From: a virus
Reading direction: 5' to 3' (one strand)
Length of the DNA: 64,000 bases
IMG/VR virus record: IMGVR_UViG_3300008448_000044
Coordinates: 1-64,000 of that record
The notes below the pieces were generated by a model. It did not search any database. It was not told the DNA's origin and saw nothing but the letters and a program-made list of their open reading frames with translations. A program made the translations under genes and the position numbers. Numbering within the stretch: the first letter of the stretch is position 1; each line of letters starts with the position of its first letter. Of this stretch, positions 17,149 to 26,754 are shown one piece after another.

Positions 17149-18183
17149 TTACTTATGAAAACGGCTCAAGGCATTTTGAGTTATGAAAACAAATTCAGAG
17201 CCTTTGAACTCATCCAAATTTTTTGAGTTGGTATATGACATTGCGGATTTTAAGTAATCTTTAAAATTATCCGTCCACCCCTTCAAAGTATATTCAACTT
17301 TATTGTACTTAACAATACCTTCTGAAGTGGTTAATTTAGATTTACCCCATTTAATCTGTACTTCTTTAGTACTCATACCTCTAAACTTTTTATAGAAAAA
17401 TTTTCTAAGAAAAGGAATTTTATTCCAAAATATTTCCGCGTCATTATCATTTAATGGGAATAGTTTAAATAGTTTAGTTTGTGAACAAGATTCTAAAGTT
17501 TTATTTAGAACTCCTCCTAACATAACATAGTCTGCACCTAAAGCGATTGCTTTAATAATGTCATCATAATTTTTAAAACCTCCATCCGCAACTATTTTGG
17601 TTTTGAAGTCATTAGATTTTTTTATTAAATAACATTCATTTATTAATGATGCCATTGGGTAATGAACTCCAGTGTTTGCAGAAGTTAAACACCCGCTACC
17701 ACCACCAATACCCACTCTAATATAATCAACACCTAATTCCGCAAATTTACGGTAAGTATTAGGGTTAGCAATATTACCAACCATTATTTTTTGGTTTTCA
17801 GAATTTCTTTTGTTAATAAATTTTTTAGTTAAATTAAATAGTTTTTCCATATGACCATTAGCAATGTCCACTAAGATTTTTACAGGTTCTTTTTGGATTT
17901 CACTGTCATCAAACCACTCAACCATTTTTTCAAAATCGTCCAAAGATATCGACATAAAAAAGTCATCATTTTCAGGGTTAATACCTCTTGGCATACAAAC
18001 ATTTAAACCCTCTTCTGAAAATACGTCACAATTATATTCGTCAATTACTGTATCCATAGGAGAAACCATAATAGGTAACTTCCCATTTTCATCAAAAATG
18101 TCAATAACACTTCTTGTTTCAATTGAACTTATTGTTTCAGGAACAATAGTTATATCTTTAAAATCAAACTTTTGATTCTTCAT
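17149..18183 (-). CDS. IMP dehydrogenase/GMP reductase-like enzyme, 344 aa
   Basis: TIM-barrel purine oxidoreductase: DFKDITIVPE start, VSPMDTVID, the phosphate/active loop GIGGGSGCLTSANTGVHYP with the catalytic Cys, KIVADGGF and GADYVMLGGVL phosphate sites. The C-terminal RSAMSYT-like segment favours GMP reductase (GMP to IMP) over IMP dehydrogenase, and no CBS domains are present. The loop differs from the usual GxGPGSxCTTR, so substrate use may be changed. It overlaps the upstream thioesterase by 20 nt, so they are co-expressed. Confidence 0.88.
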   Translation of the reverse strand: MKNQKFDFKDITIVPETISSIETRSVIDIFDENGKLPIMVSPMDTVIDEYNCDVFSEEGLNVCMPRGINPENDDFFMSISLDDFEKMVEWFDDSEIQKEPVKILVDIANGHMEKLFNLTKKFINKRNSENQKIMVGNIANPNTYRKFAELGVDYIRVGIGGGSGCLTSANTGVHYPMASLINECYLIKKSNDFKTKIVADGGFKNYDDIIKAIALGADYVMLGGVLNKTLESCSQTKLFKLFPLNDNDAEIFWNKIPFLRKFFYKKFRGMSTKEVQIKWGKSKLTTSEGIVKYNKVEYTLKGWTDNFKDYLKSAMSYTNSKNLDEFKGSEFVFITQNALSRFHK

Positions 18184-18586
18184 TTTCTTTGTTTTCTAAA
18201 AATTTTATAATTCTTCTTCTACCTTTTTCTCCTATTGGAATTGGATTTCCTTCTTCATCTATATGAACAAACTTAATATTTGTTTTGAGAACTAATATTT
18301 GTTTACCTGTGTAAACATTATGAGCTCTTGCTTCCATATAGATTGAAATTGATGTGTTACCAACGTCTGTCGGCTGACCATAAATCTTAAGAAGTTGACT
18401 TTCTTTTGCGGGTTTTTCAAAATTACACTTATCAATTGATACTGTAACCATTCTAGGTGTGTCACATAATTGCATGGCGTATCCCGCGGCAGACGCATCA
18501 ATCCATGCCAGTAGTTTACCTCCGAATAAATTACCGTGAAACCCTAAATCTGATTTTTTTATTGGATGAGTATTTAATAGTTCCAT
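18164..18586 (-). CDS. hotdog-fold acyl-CoA thioesterase, 140 aa
   Basis: KKSDLGFHGNLFGGKLLAWIDASAAGYA is the hallmark of YciA/BACH-type acyl-CoA thioesterases (Asn and Asp active-site residues); later VSIDKCNFEKPAK and KFVHIDEEGNPIPI are in register. They release fatty acids from CoA. Start at 18586 gives the family length and avoids a non-homologous extension. First gene of a leftward pair with the GMP reductase-like gene. Confidence 0.85.
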   Translation of the reverse strand: MELLNTHPIKKSDLGFHGNLFGGKLLAWIDASAAGYAMQLCDTPRMVTVSIDKCNFEKPAKESQLLKIYGQPTDVGNTSISIYMEARAHNVYTGKQILVLKTNIKFVHIDEEGNPIPIGEKGRRRIIKFLENKENEESKV

Positions 18587-18627
18587 GTTTGAAATATAAT
18601 TAAAAACAAATTTAAAGACAATAGGAG

Positions 18628-18634
18628 TATTTAT
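18628..18634 (+). promoter_or_regulatory. TATTTAT late-type motif, 4 nt before ATG
   Basis: TATTTAT-AGAT-ATG upstream of the 18639 gene. Confidence 0.6.
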
Positions 18635-18638
18635 AGAT

Positions 18639-19610
18639 ATGCTCACAGAAAAAGAAATTAATAGATTAAATGGTTTTTTAGAGAATAAAACTTTTACATA
18701 CAATCGAGGAATATATCACTACGATTTACCTGGAGAAGTTGATTTTGATTATAAGTTCAAAATTTTAGGTTACAAAAAAATGATTAGTGTTGGTGAATAT
18801 TATGACTACATAAAAATATCCGTTAAATTGATGAATTTTAGAGACGACCTGAGTAGAATAATCTTTTTAAGAAGAGGTTTAAATGGGGATTTTTTGAATA
18901 AATTCTTTAAGGAAAACATGTATTATTTTAGACATACTTTAACTGAAGAAATTATCTCAATACTAAGTATGTTTGATAATGATATTAGAGTTTCAATTGA
19001 AACAATAGAAATTGAGGGTAATAATAAAGAAAGTTTACAAGAACAAAAAATGACAAGACAACCTATAAGAGAAGTTGTTAAAGACATTGTTAATATTATC
19101 AAATCAAATGAAGAGGGTGACTTTTACTTACCTGATAACGATGAAGGGACTGGTTATTCTTTTGGAAGACTGCCATTTGAGTTTACGGTTGAGTTAGACA
19201 TATCTCATGATAATACTTTAAAAGGGTACTTAATTAATGCGGAATACTCAGCATCTGATGAAGTTATTGAAATGAAAATCATATACAATCCATCTGATTT
19301 GTTAAAAAATATGTATAATATTGTAGGAGAACTTAATGAGATTTTAGCACATGAATTAGAACATGGATTACAAAACTATAGAGGTGAAATGGAAAAAACT
19401 AAAAAAGCACCTACAGACCCATTAAAATATTACACCCAACCACACGAAATTTCCGCTCAAATTGCGGGTTTCAAAAGATTATCAAGAATAAGAAAACAAC
19501 CTATTGAAAAAGTAATACGTGATTGGTTTGAGTCTCACCAAGACATACATCAATTAAATGATAGAAACAAAAATACAGTTATTAAAAAACTGTTAAATTA
19601 TATTAGGTGA
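18639..19610 (+). CDS. HExxH metallopeptidase-like protein, 323 aa
   Basis: HELEH at residues 238-242 in NEILAHELEHGLQNY, with QPHEISAQIAGFKRL about 25 residues later as a possible third-ligand helix. The N-terminal 130 residues are unrelated to known domains, followed by a linker and the peptidase-like domain. The leader begins MLTEKEINRL. Late-type motif upstream. Convergent with the 19615 gene. Confidence 0.7.
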   Translation: MLTEKEINRLNGFLENKTFTYNRGIYHYDLPGEVDFDYKFKILGYKKMISVGEYYDYIKISVKLMNFRDDLSRIIFLRRGLNGDFLNKFFKENMYYFRHTLTEEIISILSMFDNDIRVSIETIEIEGNNKESLQEQKMTRQPIREVVKDIVNIIKSNEEGDFYLPDNDEGTGYSFGRLPFEFTVELDISHDNTLKGYLINAEYSASDEVIEMKIIYNPSDLLKNMYNIVGELNEILAHELEHGLQNYRGEMEKTKKAPTDPLKYYTQPHEISAQIAGFKRLSRIRKQPIEKVIRDWFESHQDIHQLNDRNKNTVIKKLLNYIR

Positions 19611-19614
19611 TTTT

Positions 19615-20247
19615 TTATTTAGACCTGAATCGTCTAACAATTTTAGAAATAAGTTCTTTCATAATAACACCTGAAACCGCAACCAAACCAAACGAGCTCA
19701 ATCTTATAACAATTTCAGATATTTCTTTTTCGGTGACACTACCACTCATTGACATATTGTAAACTAATGGTAATAGAGGTATTATAAAAGTGTAACTCAT
19801 CATATTGGTCACTTTGTGTAGAGTAATACCCAAACTATCTATAAAAGTTAAAAATGAATCTCTAAGTTCGTCACATTTTTTAATAACAGTTAAAAACTGA
19901 GTAAAAATTCCTTCTTCAGTTAATTTTTTATACAGTTTATCCATTAAGGTCTTGTTATCAAAATAATAAGTGGCGATAACACCTGTTAATAGTAAACTAA
20001 GTTGAACATCATTTAATTCAGGGTATTTACCTTGGACAAAATCATTTATAGGTCCTACCATACCCCCGATACTAGCACCCCAAGTTATTAAAAATTTTAA
20101 ATCTGTATTTAATTGTTTTGAAGATGTTGATAATATTTTTTTAACTAATTGATAATTTTTTTTAATAACATTATCCATCTCGTTACCAGAGGTTTCAAGC
20201 AACAGTCTTTGTTTCTGAGATTCATTTATTAAAATTGTTATACTCAT
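19615..20247 (-). CDS. predicted packaged membrane protein, 210 aa
   Basis: Leader MSITILINESQKQRLLLETSG holds ILINE and LLLE sites. Several hydrophobic segments follow (about 50-70, 75-95, 140-160, 183-203), so after processing it could insert in the host membrane. Layout resembles ejected membrane-channel proteins, but no homologue is recognised. TATTTAT lies 6 nt before the start. Confidence 0.6.
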   Translation of the reverse strand: MSITILINESQKQRLLLETSGNEMDNVIKKNYQLVKKILSTSSKQLNTDLKFLITWGASIGGMVGPINDFVQGKYPELNDVQLSLLLTGVIATYYFDNKTLMDKLYKKLTEEGIFTQFLTVIKKCDELRDSFLTFIDSLGITLHKVTNMMSYTFIIPLLPLVYNMSMSGSVTEKEISEIVIRLSSFGLVAVSGVIMKELISKIVRRFRSK

Positions 20248-20297
20248 ACACTAATAAATACTTTATTTATATTTATTATTAAATATCAAAGAAAAAA

Positions 20298-20927
20298 ATG
20301 ATTAACCCTGAATTAGAAATAGGTCAAGAAGTTATTTTACTTCACATGGAAGATGAGACAAGTATCCCTCCAGGAACAAAAGGAAAAGTTGTTGCAAAAA
20401 GCGTTGTTTTTGGTGACGCTCAATACACAGTTAAATGGGAAAATGGAAGTCAATTGGCGATTATAAGCTCTTGCGATTTATGGGATACTCCTGAAAATAT
20501 GGCAAAAAGAAAAAAACGTGTTCAAGAAATCGAGATAAAAAAGAAATCGATTACCGAGGTTGATGAATTTGAGAGAAGTAAAAAATTAATAAAAAATATT
20601 GATGTTTTTAACCACTTCAACATGAGATTTTTAAATCAATATTTGAAAATGGTTAGGGAGAGTGGTATTGTTAATATGTTTGGAGCATCTCCATACCTTT
20701 ATTTGGGTAAAGATAGAATTGAACATGAATTTAAGTATAAAGATATTCACAATGAAGAGGCTTTTGAACAAGTATTAGAAAATGCGAACCAAGCTCAAGC
20801 AGAAATGATTGATGGGGTTATTAATGTATTAAATTCTGAAGGAAAAGAAGAATCTTTGGAAAATATAAATCGATATATTCAAAGATACGCACAAAAAGTC
20901 CTATTGAATTATATGCACTTATTTTAA
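20298..20927 (+). CDS. hypothetical protein with SH3-like N-terminal domain, 209 aa
   Basis: The first 60 residues (EIGQEVILLHMEDETSIPPG... GKVV... YTVKWENGSQLAI) fit a DUF4314-like SH3 barrel. The helical remainder is not recognised. It overlaps the convergent 20919 gene by 9 nt. Confidence 0.6.
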   Translation: MINPELEIGQEVILLHMEDETSIPPGTKGKVVAKSVVFGDAQYTVKWENGSQLAIISSCDLWDTPENMAKRKKRVQEIEIKKKSITEVDEFERSKKLIKNIDVFNHFNMRFLNQYLKMVRESGIVNMFGASPYLYLGKDRIEHEFKYKDIHNEEAFEQVLENANQAQAEMIDGVINVLNSEGKEESLENINRYIQRYAQKVLLNYMHLF

Positions 20928-21209
20928 CTCGAACTCCCAAACATCCGATTCTTTAATTGGGGAGATTTCCAAGTCAAGGAAAACAGCATTTTGTTCTGAG
21001 GCGTAAAGTCCTAAAATATTATAATCGTAAAACTCCTCAGCCTCACCCATTGTCATTAGGTCGCGTTCACAAAGAATCGAGAGTATTTTAGGTTTTGAGT
21101 ATAAAACTCTTCTACCGTTACCAAATTCCTCAACAATTCCAATGATAGCTTCTTCTAACCCGTCTAAAAGAACTGCCCCTTCGGCATATTCGTGTATATC
21201 AACTTTCAT
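20919..21209 (-). CDS. conserved phage hypothetical protein, 96 aa
   Basis: AVLLDGLEEAIIGIVEEFGNGRRVLYS... ILCERDLMTMGEAEEFYDYNILG matches a small family found in many large phages, function unknown. No membrane segment. Confidence 0.65.
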   Translation of the reverse strand: MKVDIHEYAEGAVLLDGLEEAIIGIVEEFGNGRRVLYSKPKILSILCERDLMTMGEAEEFYDYNILGLYASEQNAVFLDLEISPIKESDVWEFELK

Positions 21210-21270
21210 ATTTGAAATGTAATAAAATTATTCTTACCAATCAACATATTTATATTTAAAACAAAGTTAT

Positions 21271-21846
21271 ATGAACGCATATTTTTTCAAAATGAGTCAA
21301 GCAGAAAGAAATAATATTCTTGACCAACACAAATCAGTATATGATGGGTTTGTAACTCAATACGGCCAAAATTCTAACACACAACCTTTATATGTGCAAG
21401 ATTATGCAAATGATAAAGGAGGTATTACAGTTAATAACAAAGGAGGTGTAGGAGTTTATACAAACATGAATATTAATGAGTCTAATGGTTTTGCTGGTGC
21501 AAAATATCTTCCTGATGTATCTTTTGATTTTGGAGGACCTGATGAAGAAATGGAAGAATATGTTAGTATGGGTGAACAAAAGGATATGATTGGAGATGGT
21601 GAGAACGATTTAGAATACGGAACATTTGGTGATGAAGATATCTTACATGGAAAACAATTAATGAGAAAAGATTTCTTTGATGATGAAGATATTGAATCAG
21701 AATGGGACAACACTGACGATGAGTATGACTTTGATATTAAAGATGATGAAATGTTTGAAGAGTTTGATGAAGAAGAGGTCGAACCATTACAAGAACAATT
21801 AAATAAGACCCTTGATATGTTCAAAAGATTTAAAACATATCTTTAA
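21271..21846 (+). CDS. acidic virion-type protein, 191 aa
   Basis: N-terminal MSQAERNNILDQHKSVYDGFVTQYG is typical of a small phage structural family. The C-terminal half is very acidic (DDEDIESEWDNTDDEYDFD) and ends in a helical QLNKTLDMFKRFKTYL. TATTTAT lies at 21247-21253. Function unknown; scaffold or internal protein is possible. Confidence 0.6.
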   Translation: MNAYFFKMSQAERNNILDQHKSVYDGFVTQYGQNSNTQPLYVQDYANDKGGITVNNKGGVGVYTNMNINESNGFAGAKYLPDVSFDFGGPDEEMEEYVSMGEQKDMIGDGENDLEYGTFGDEDILHGKQLMRKDFFDDEDIESEWDNTDDEYDFDIKDDEMFEEFDEEEVEPLQEQLNKTLDMFKRFKTYL

Positions 21847-21901
21847 CTTTTTAACAAAACTGTGATATTTCTAAAGTAATAAAACTACAAAAAATAGAAC
21901 A

Positions 21902-22213
21902 ATGGAAATTACAGAATTAGTTTCGTTTTATTTGAATGAGAATTCAAAAACTTTAGAAGTAACATTCAGAACAACATCGGACAGTGAAGATGAAATCAGA
22001 GAAAGTAAAATCAGCTTTGATGAAGTTGAGGAGTTTGGTTATGATTTTGTTGATTATGATAATGATTATAATTCATTTTTAGGTGAAGAGTATGATGAAG
22101 AAAACGACGATGAATATGATAGTGTTTACGTCGACGAACAAGAAATAGTATCTTTCTTAAATGAGTTTTATACTCTATACCCAAGTAAATTACCCCCTTC
22201 AGAAATTTTTTAA
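21902..22213 (+). CDS. acidic hypothetical protein, 103 aa
   Basis: Very high Asp/Glu content with a short beta-rich N terminus. It could be a DNA mimic or a regulator, but nothing specific is visible. Confidence 0.5.
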   Translation: MEITELVSFYLNENSKTLEVTFRTTSDSEDEIRESKISFDEVEEFGYDFVDYDNDYNSFLGEEYDEENDDEYDSVYVDEQEIVSFLNEFYTLYPSKLPPSEIF

Positions 22214-22266
22214 TTTACAGTTATAGTTTAATTTCTATTTTTTAATAGGAATCCATATTTATTTAT

Positions 22267-22521
22267 ATGAGAGTTGACGTTGATTACATAATTTCCCTTT
22301 TAAAAGAATACACCCCAAAGAAAAATTCTGAGGAACTTGGAGAACAAGACGCCGCCGCTGGAGGTGGTGCCGCTTCAGGTGGAGGAAGTGGTAGTGGGGG
22401 GTATCCAACGGTAACAAAATGGGAGTCGGGAGTCACAAGAGGTCCTGCAAATCAAATCGGAGTTACCAAATGGAATGAAATTGTTAAAATTAACAGAGGT
22501 AAAGCAAATACTTTATTATAA
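22267..22521 (+). CDS. Gly-rich small virion-type protein, 84 aa
   Basis: Leader MRVDVDYIISLLKEYTP contains LLKE; a Gly/Ser/Ala linker follows, then PTVTKWESGVTRGPANQIGV, a motif I associate with large-phage virion proteins. TATTTAT (22256-22262) is 4 nt upstream. First of three co-directional virion-type genes. Confidence 0.6.
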   Translation: MRVDVDYIISLLKEYTPKKNSEELGEQDAAAGGGAASGGGSGSGGYPTVTKWESGVTRGPANQIGVTKWNEIVKINRGKANTLL

Positions 22522-22571
22522 GTAAAGATATTTATATTTGATAATATTTATAAAATAAGAAAAATAGTCAT

Positions 22572-23657
22572 ATGAGCAATAATAATAGAAAAGAAGTTGA
22601 CGAACAAATTGAAAGAGCACTTCTGATGATGAAGTATAATACTTCAAAAACTCTTACCGAGAATAAAGAAACAATTAAACCTTTATTAAAAGAAGACTCC
22701 AAAGTCGCGGCAGCTACTATAGGTAGTGGAGCGGTAGGAGCGGGATTAGGGGCAGCGGCAATCCCAAGTTCTATGTCTATTGCGAGTGGAGGAGCGGGAG
22801 TTGTTGCGGGAACAACCAATTTAGCGGCAGGAGTCGCGACCGCATTAGGAACTTCATTCACAGTTGGGGCGGCGATTGTTGGTGGAGCTGCGGCAGTCGC
22901 AGTACTTCCATTGGCGTATTGGTTCATTAGAAAAGATACAGGAGCTGCTTCAAGTGTTAAAGCCATTTTTCAAATGTGTTCAACAAATCCAGGAATTGCA
23001 AAATTAGAAAGAAAAATTTCAGATTCTGAAATTAGAAATATTGCAGATGAAATATATGACGCAATCAACTACTCTACTTTAGGATTCATGGCGGGAACTG
23101 ATGAAGAAAAACTATACGCCGCATTCCAAAACATCTCTAAAGGTACTGCGGCAGACGTTTGTGCGTTATATGCAAGATATACTTCAACAAGAGGTGAGTT
23201 ATATGACGAAATTGACGGTGATATAGACAGTCCTGATGAGTGGGAACAAATATACAGACCATTAAGAAACTGTGTTGAAGATAGTTTAAGAGACTTAGAA
23301 GATAAAAATCCATGTAAACAAGGTGAGGTTTGGGACGATAAAACTAAATCATGTAAAAAATCTGACGGAGGTGGCGGAGGAGGAGGAACTAATCCTGAAG
23401 AGAAGTGTAAAGATTTCCCATTCAAGAGAGGTTGTAAAAATAGCTACATCAGAAAAGTACAAGAATGTTTAGGTGGTTTAACTGTTGATGGTGTTTTAGG
23501 CCCTAAAACTCAATCGGCTATCGAGAAAGCAGGATACTCAGTACCACTAAGTAAATCTGACTATGATAAAATTATGGCGAAATGTGGGGAAGGTAATGTA
23601 GAAACAACAACTACAACTATAAACCTACCTCCAACATACGTTGACACAGTAGGATAA
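22572..23657 (+). CDS. virion protein with hydrophobic Ala/Gly block and peptidoglycan-binding domain, 361 aa
   Basis: The leader (residues 1-45) has LTE and LLKE sites. Residues about 48-118 form a long Ala/Gly/Val-rich hydrophobic block able to make several membrane helices. After a helical region and a poly-Gly linker, YIRKVQECLGGLTVDGVLGP is a PG_binding_1 repeat. The combination suggests an ejected protein that binds cell wall and crosses membrane. Its C-terminal tail is Thr-rich. Confidence 0.65.
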   Translation: MSNNNRKEVDEQIERALLMMKYNTSKTLTENKETIKPLLKEDSKVAAATIGSGAVGAGLGAAAIPSSMSIASGGAGVVAGTTNLAAGVATALGTSFTVGAAIVGGAAAVAVLPLAYWFIRKDTGAASSVKAIFQMCSTNPGIAKLERKISDSEIRNIADEIYDAINYSTLGFMAGTDEEKLYAAFQNISKGTAADVCALYARYTSTRGELYDEIDGDIDSPDEWEQIYRPLRNCVEDSLRDLEDKNPCKQGEVWDDKTKSCKKSDGGGGGGGTNPEEKCKDFPFKRGCKNSYIRKVQECLGGLTVDGVLGPKTQSAIEKAGYSVPLSKSDYDKIMAKCGEGNVETTTTTINLPPTYVDTVG

Positions 23658-23678
23658 TAATTAAAAAAACATATACAA

Positions 23679-25418
23679 ATGAAAAAGCATTCAAGAATAA
23701 TATCAGAACAAACAAGTTTCCAAAATAAAACATGTGCGGGATTATACCCAACAGAACCTACATTAGCTCAAGCGTGTAATTACCCAACTTGTTATCCTGC
23801 AAATGCAGTACCTGCTAAAGTTGGGAACGATTTATACATATCATATCCTTCTAAAAAAATGCCAGGATACACCGCATATTTGGGTAGATTAGGTGACGGA
23901 GGAATGGGAAGCGGAACTGTTAAATTTAGTAATGATGGAGGTAAAACTTGGTTACAACAAAATAATCAAGAATATGTTGCTCAATGGCGTTGTTCACCTT
24001 TAATGAAAACTATTGGAGAAACAATGAATGCCGACCAAGCGACTTGGTTTCTATCTTTAAAAGCGTCTAATCCTAATGTGTTCAAACCATACTCAGAGTT
24101 ATTGGGTAAAGCGGAAGCAACAAGCGGGGCATATGAATTAGTTAAATTAAAAGATATTCCTGAACTACAAGGTAAACTACCTCAAGAAGCTCAAGTAGTT
24201 GATATTTTTGTTTGGAAATACAAAGGTCCTGTTCAGCAACAAGACGCTACAAGACCTCAGAAATTAATTGATGACTATTTTAAAAAACAATTAGGTTATG
24301 TTGACAAAAACGAAGTTCCTGCTGGTCAAGAGTCACTATACGTACCGTACAATTTAAAAAATCACCCTACATATGGAAAGAGTTTTACTCAAGATTATAT
24401 CATGTACTATGACCCAACAAAAATATCTGCAGAAGCCGTTAAAACAAATTTAGATGATGCGATTACTAAGGCAAAAGCGAGAAATACAAAATCTGATTGT
24501 AGAGCGGCAATTCAATTGTATTATGAGGCGTACAGATTGGCATCTACGGGAGCTTTATTTGCTACTCAAGAAGACATTGACCAAAAGAAAAATGTTGTTA
24601 GAGCTTGTAAACAACACAATTTCCCTTTCTTAAAAAAGAAATTGGATGAATTAGAAAATGCAAATCCTGCAAAATCTACAACAGGAGTTCAATTAGACTT
24701 CGCTTTAAGACAAAGTAAACAGTCTAATTTGATGAGAGAAAATAGGGATATTAGACTTAAAAGTCTTATCAGAGAAAGTCTTTTAGAAATAAAGGAAGAA
24801 AAAAAAAAGACTATTTCAGAAGAATCAAAAATAGTAAAAGGTAGAATTCAGTTTATAACTGAAGGTACTACATTTAAAACTAAGAAACAAAAAGATAATT
24901 TTTGTAATAATCTTTTGAGTGAAATGATTTATTTTAACTCACAAGGTTTTGACAAACAAGCGATTAATGAAGGATTCTTTGACATATTAAGTGGTCTTTT
25001 TGGTAATACAGGTGAATCTATTTTACAATACTTTAAAGAATACCTTGCAAAATGGTTAATTACTTCTTTAACTCCGTTAGACCCTAATGGATGGGTTGGA
25101 GGAACTATAGTTAAAGCAATTGGTAACTTACCTATTGGTGATATTCCTAAATTAACAGATTGTAATTTTACAACCAAACTTTTATCAAAATCGATTGCGG
25201 AAGAAGCCATCGACCAATTGAAACAAAAAGCAGGTCTTGAAGGAGCTTTCTATGACGTATTAAGAAACGCGGTGATTGAAAGTCTTGAAGATACGGATTT
25301 AGGTGGAAAAATTGAAAGTGCTTTAGGTAGTATATTATGTCCTATGTTATCCAAAGTGTCAGGAAAAATGTCGGACGCTGCTGATGATATGAAAAAAGGA
25401 GCGTTGGCTCTACCATGA
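23679..25418 (+). CDS. large predicted virion polyprotein, 579 aa
   Basis: The N terminus has IISEQ. A middle linker (about residues 350-410) contains a cluster of (I/L)xE sites (LIRESLLEIKEE, TISEES, FITEG, AINEG) that would split the protein into an N-terminal globular part and a C-terminal helical part (FFDILSGLFGNTGESILQYF...). The C-terminal part is hydrophobic-amphipathic. No enzyme motif. It follows the PG-binding protein by 21 nt and has a terminator after it. Confidence 0.62.
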   Translation: MKKHSRIISEQTSFQNKTCAGLYPTEPTLAQACNYPTCYPANAVPAKVGNDLYISYPSKKMPGYTAYLGRLGDGGMGSGTVKFSNDGGKTWLQQNNQEYVAQWRCSPLMKTIGETMNADQATWFLSLKASNPNVFKPYSELLGKAEATSGAYELVKLKDIPELQGKLPQEAQVVDIFVWKYKGPVQQQDATRPQKLIDDYFKKQLGYVDKNEVPAGQESLYVPYNLKNHPTYGKSFTQDYIMYYDPTKISAEAVKTNLDDAITKAKARNTKSDCRAAIQLYYEAYRLASTGALFATQEDIDQKKNVVRACKQHNFPFLKKKLDELENANPAKSTTGVQLDFALRQSKQSNLMRENRDIRLKSLIRESLLEIKEEKKKTISEESKIVKGRIQFITEGTTFKTKKQKDNFCNNLLSEMIYFNSQGFDKQAINEGFFDILSGLFGNTGESILQYFKEYLAKWLITSLTPLDPNGWVGGTIVKAIGNLPIGDIPKLTDCNFTTKLLSKSIAEEAIDQLKQKAGLEGAFYDVLRNAVIESLEDTDLGGKIESALGSILCPMLSKVSGKMSDAADDMKKGALALP

Positions 25419-25479
25419 AACCAGTGAGGTAAAACTCACATGGGATAAACCAATTAATGAAAGGGGGTATTCCAAATCT

Positions 25480-25511
25480 AACAAAAAGGTGTCGAGAGAC
25501 ACCTTTTTGTT
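25480..25511 (+). terminator. Rho-independent terminator
   Basis: AAAAAGGTGTC/GACACCTTTTT stem followed by T run; also serves as a boundary for the leftward HNH gene. Confidence 0.9.
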
Positions 25512-25512
25512 T

Positions 25513-26004
25513 TTAACTAAATGACTTTTTAAATTCGTTCCAAATTGGTTCGACATTTGCGTTAATGATTTCGGAAAATATTGAAGGTTCGTAAGGGTTA
25601 AAACGTAACTTCATATTTGCTTCTTCAGGTGTTCTATCACCTTTTTTTCTGTTACAAGTTCCACAACAAGTTACAAGATTTGTCCATGTATTTTGACCTC
25701 CTCTCGATTTTGGTTGTATATGGTCAACAGTTAAATTTTTTTTACTACCACAATAGACACATTCATGATTATCTCTTTTAAATAATCTATGTCTGTTTAT
25801 TTTTAGTTTATGAACTCTATGTCTTACATAGTTTAATAAACGTATAATTAGTGGTCTAATAAAAGTTTTCGCCCCTGCACAAAGTGGGGTATCCGAAGAC
25901 TTCAAAATCTCGGCTTTACCTTTAGTTACAAGATTAAAACCTCTAAAAACTGTTGTTACGTTTATAGGAGTATAATCTGCATTTAATACTAACACTTTTT
26001 CCAT
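25513..26004 (-). CDS. HNH endonuclease, 163 aa
   Basis: Zinc ribbon CVYCGSKKNLTVDHIQPKS followed by NLVTCCGTCNRKKGDRTPEEA is the McrA-like HNH core (His in DHI, Asn, and paired CxxC). N-terminal MEKVLVLNADYTPINVTT is the usual extension of this bacterial/phage subfamily. It cuts DNA; possible roles are homing, packaging or host DNA attack. Stand-alone gene. Confidence 0.88.
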   Translation of the reverse strand: MEKVLVLNADYTPINVTTVFRGFNLVTKGKAEILKSSDTPLCAGAKTFIRPLIIRLLNYVRHRVHKLKINRHRLFKRDNHECVYCGSKKNLTVDHIQPKSRGGQNTWTNLVTCCGTCNRKKGDRTPEEANMKLRFNPYEPSIFSEIINANVEPIWNEFKKSFS

Positions 26005-26079
26005 TCTAAAATAAAATATCTTGTTTTAGACAAAGTATAATAAAAAATGATTAAAAAAAACAGATGAGAATGTATTTTT

Positions 26080-26754
26080 TTAAACCGTCCATTTTTTAGG
26101 ATGGGTCTTTTTTGGTTCTAAATACCTATTTGAATATATATTTGAGTCAACAGTGATGGGTTTTATAGGTACTTTTGTTTTCCAAGAAGAATAAACTTGA
26201 GATAATTGGTCTCTTGCACTGTTTTCACTTAATTCTTTCCACCAAGTTTCGTTAAATTTTTTGACTTGTGGGTTGTTTGTTCTAACTGTAAAACCACTAT
26301 CAAATAGACCAAAATTTTGAGGTAACCCTTCTAGTCGATATCTTTTCATTTGATTATCAACCAAATTTGGATAATCTAATTTTTGTCTTTTTACTTCTTC
26401 TGCCTCCGAGTAAACGCATTTTCTAACATCGTGTTTGAAACAAGAAATTAAATCGTGATTAATTTCTTTCAAAAATTGTTCTGAGTTTTTAAATTTTGGT
26501 CTATAACAATGGTCAACCCATATACTAACATCATGTTCAGGTAACACAATGTGTGGGTTCAATTTTACGTATCTGGCTTTTCTACGGTTATCTAAATTTT
26601 TAGGTAAAAAGTCTATATGACAAATTTCCCATATTTTTGATTTATAATATTTGTTATCGGTAAATAAGATATATCTGACGTTAGGGTCAACTGTTGAAGG
26701 TTCTCTAAATTCATCGTATCCCCCTGTGTTTACACTATATACTATTATTTTCAT
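26080..26754 (-). CDS. DUF616-like glycosyltransferase, 224 aa
   Basis: IVYSVNTGGYDEFREP, YILFTDN, NRRKARYVKLNPHIVLPEHDVSIWVDHCYRP and the later LFDSGFTVRTNN follow the TOD1/MUCI70-type (DUF616) glycosyltransferase pattern, with WVDH in the DxD position. Last gene of a leftward four-gene glycosylation operon (1-nt overlap with the next). Confidence 0.78.
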   Translation of the reverse strand: MKIIVYSVNTGGYDEFREPSTVDPNVRYILFTDNKYYKSKIWEICHIDFLPKNLDNRRKARYVKLNPHIVLPEHDVSIWVDHCYRPKFKNSEQFLKEINHDLISCFKHDVRKCVYSEAEEVKRQKLDYPNLVDNQMKRYRLEGLPQNFGLFDSGFTVRTNNPQVKKFNETWWKELSENSARDQLSQVYSSWKTKVPIKPITVDSNIYSNRYLEPKKTHPKKWTV

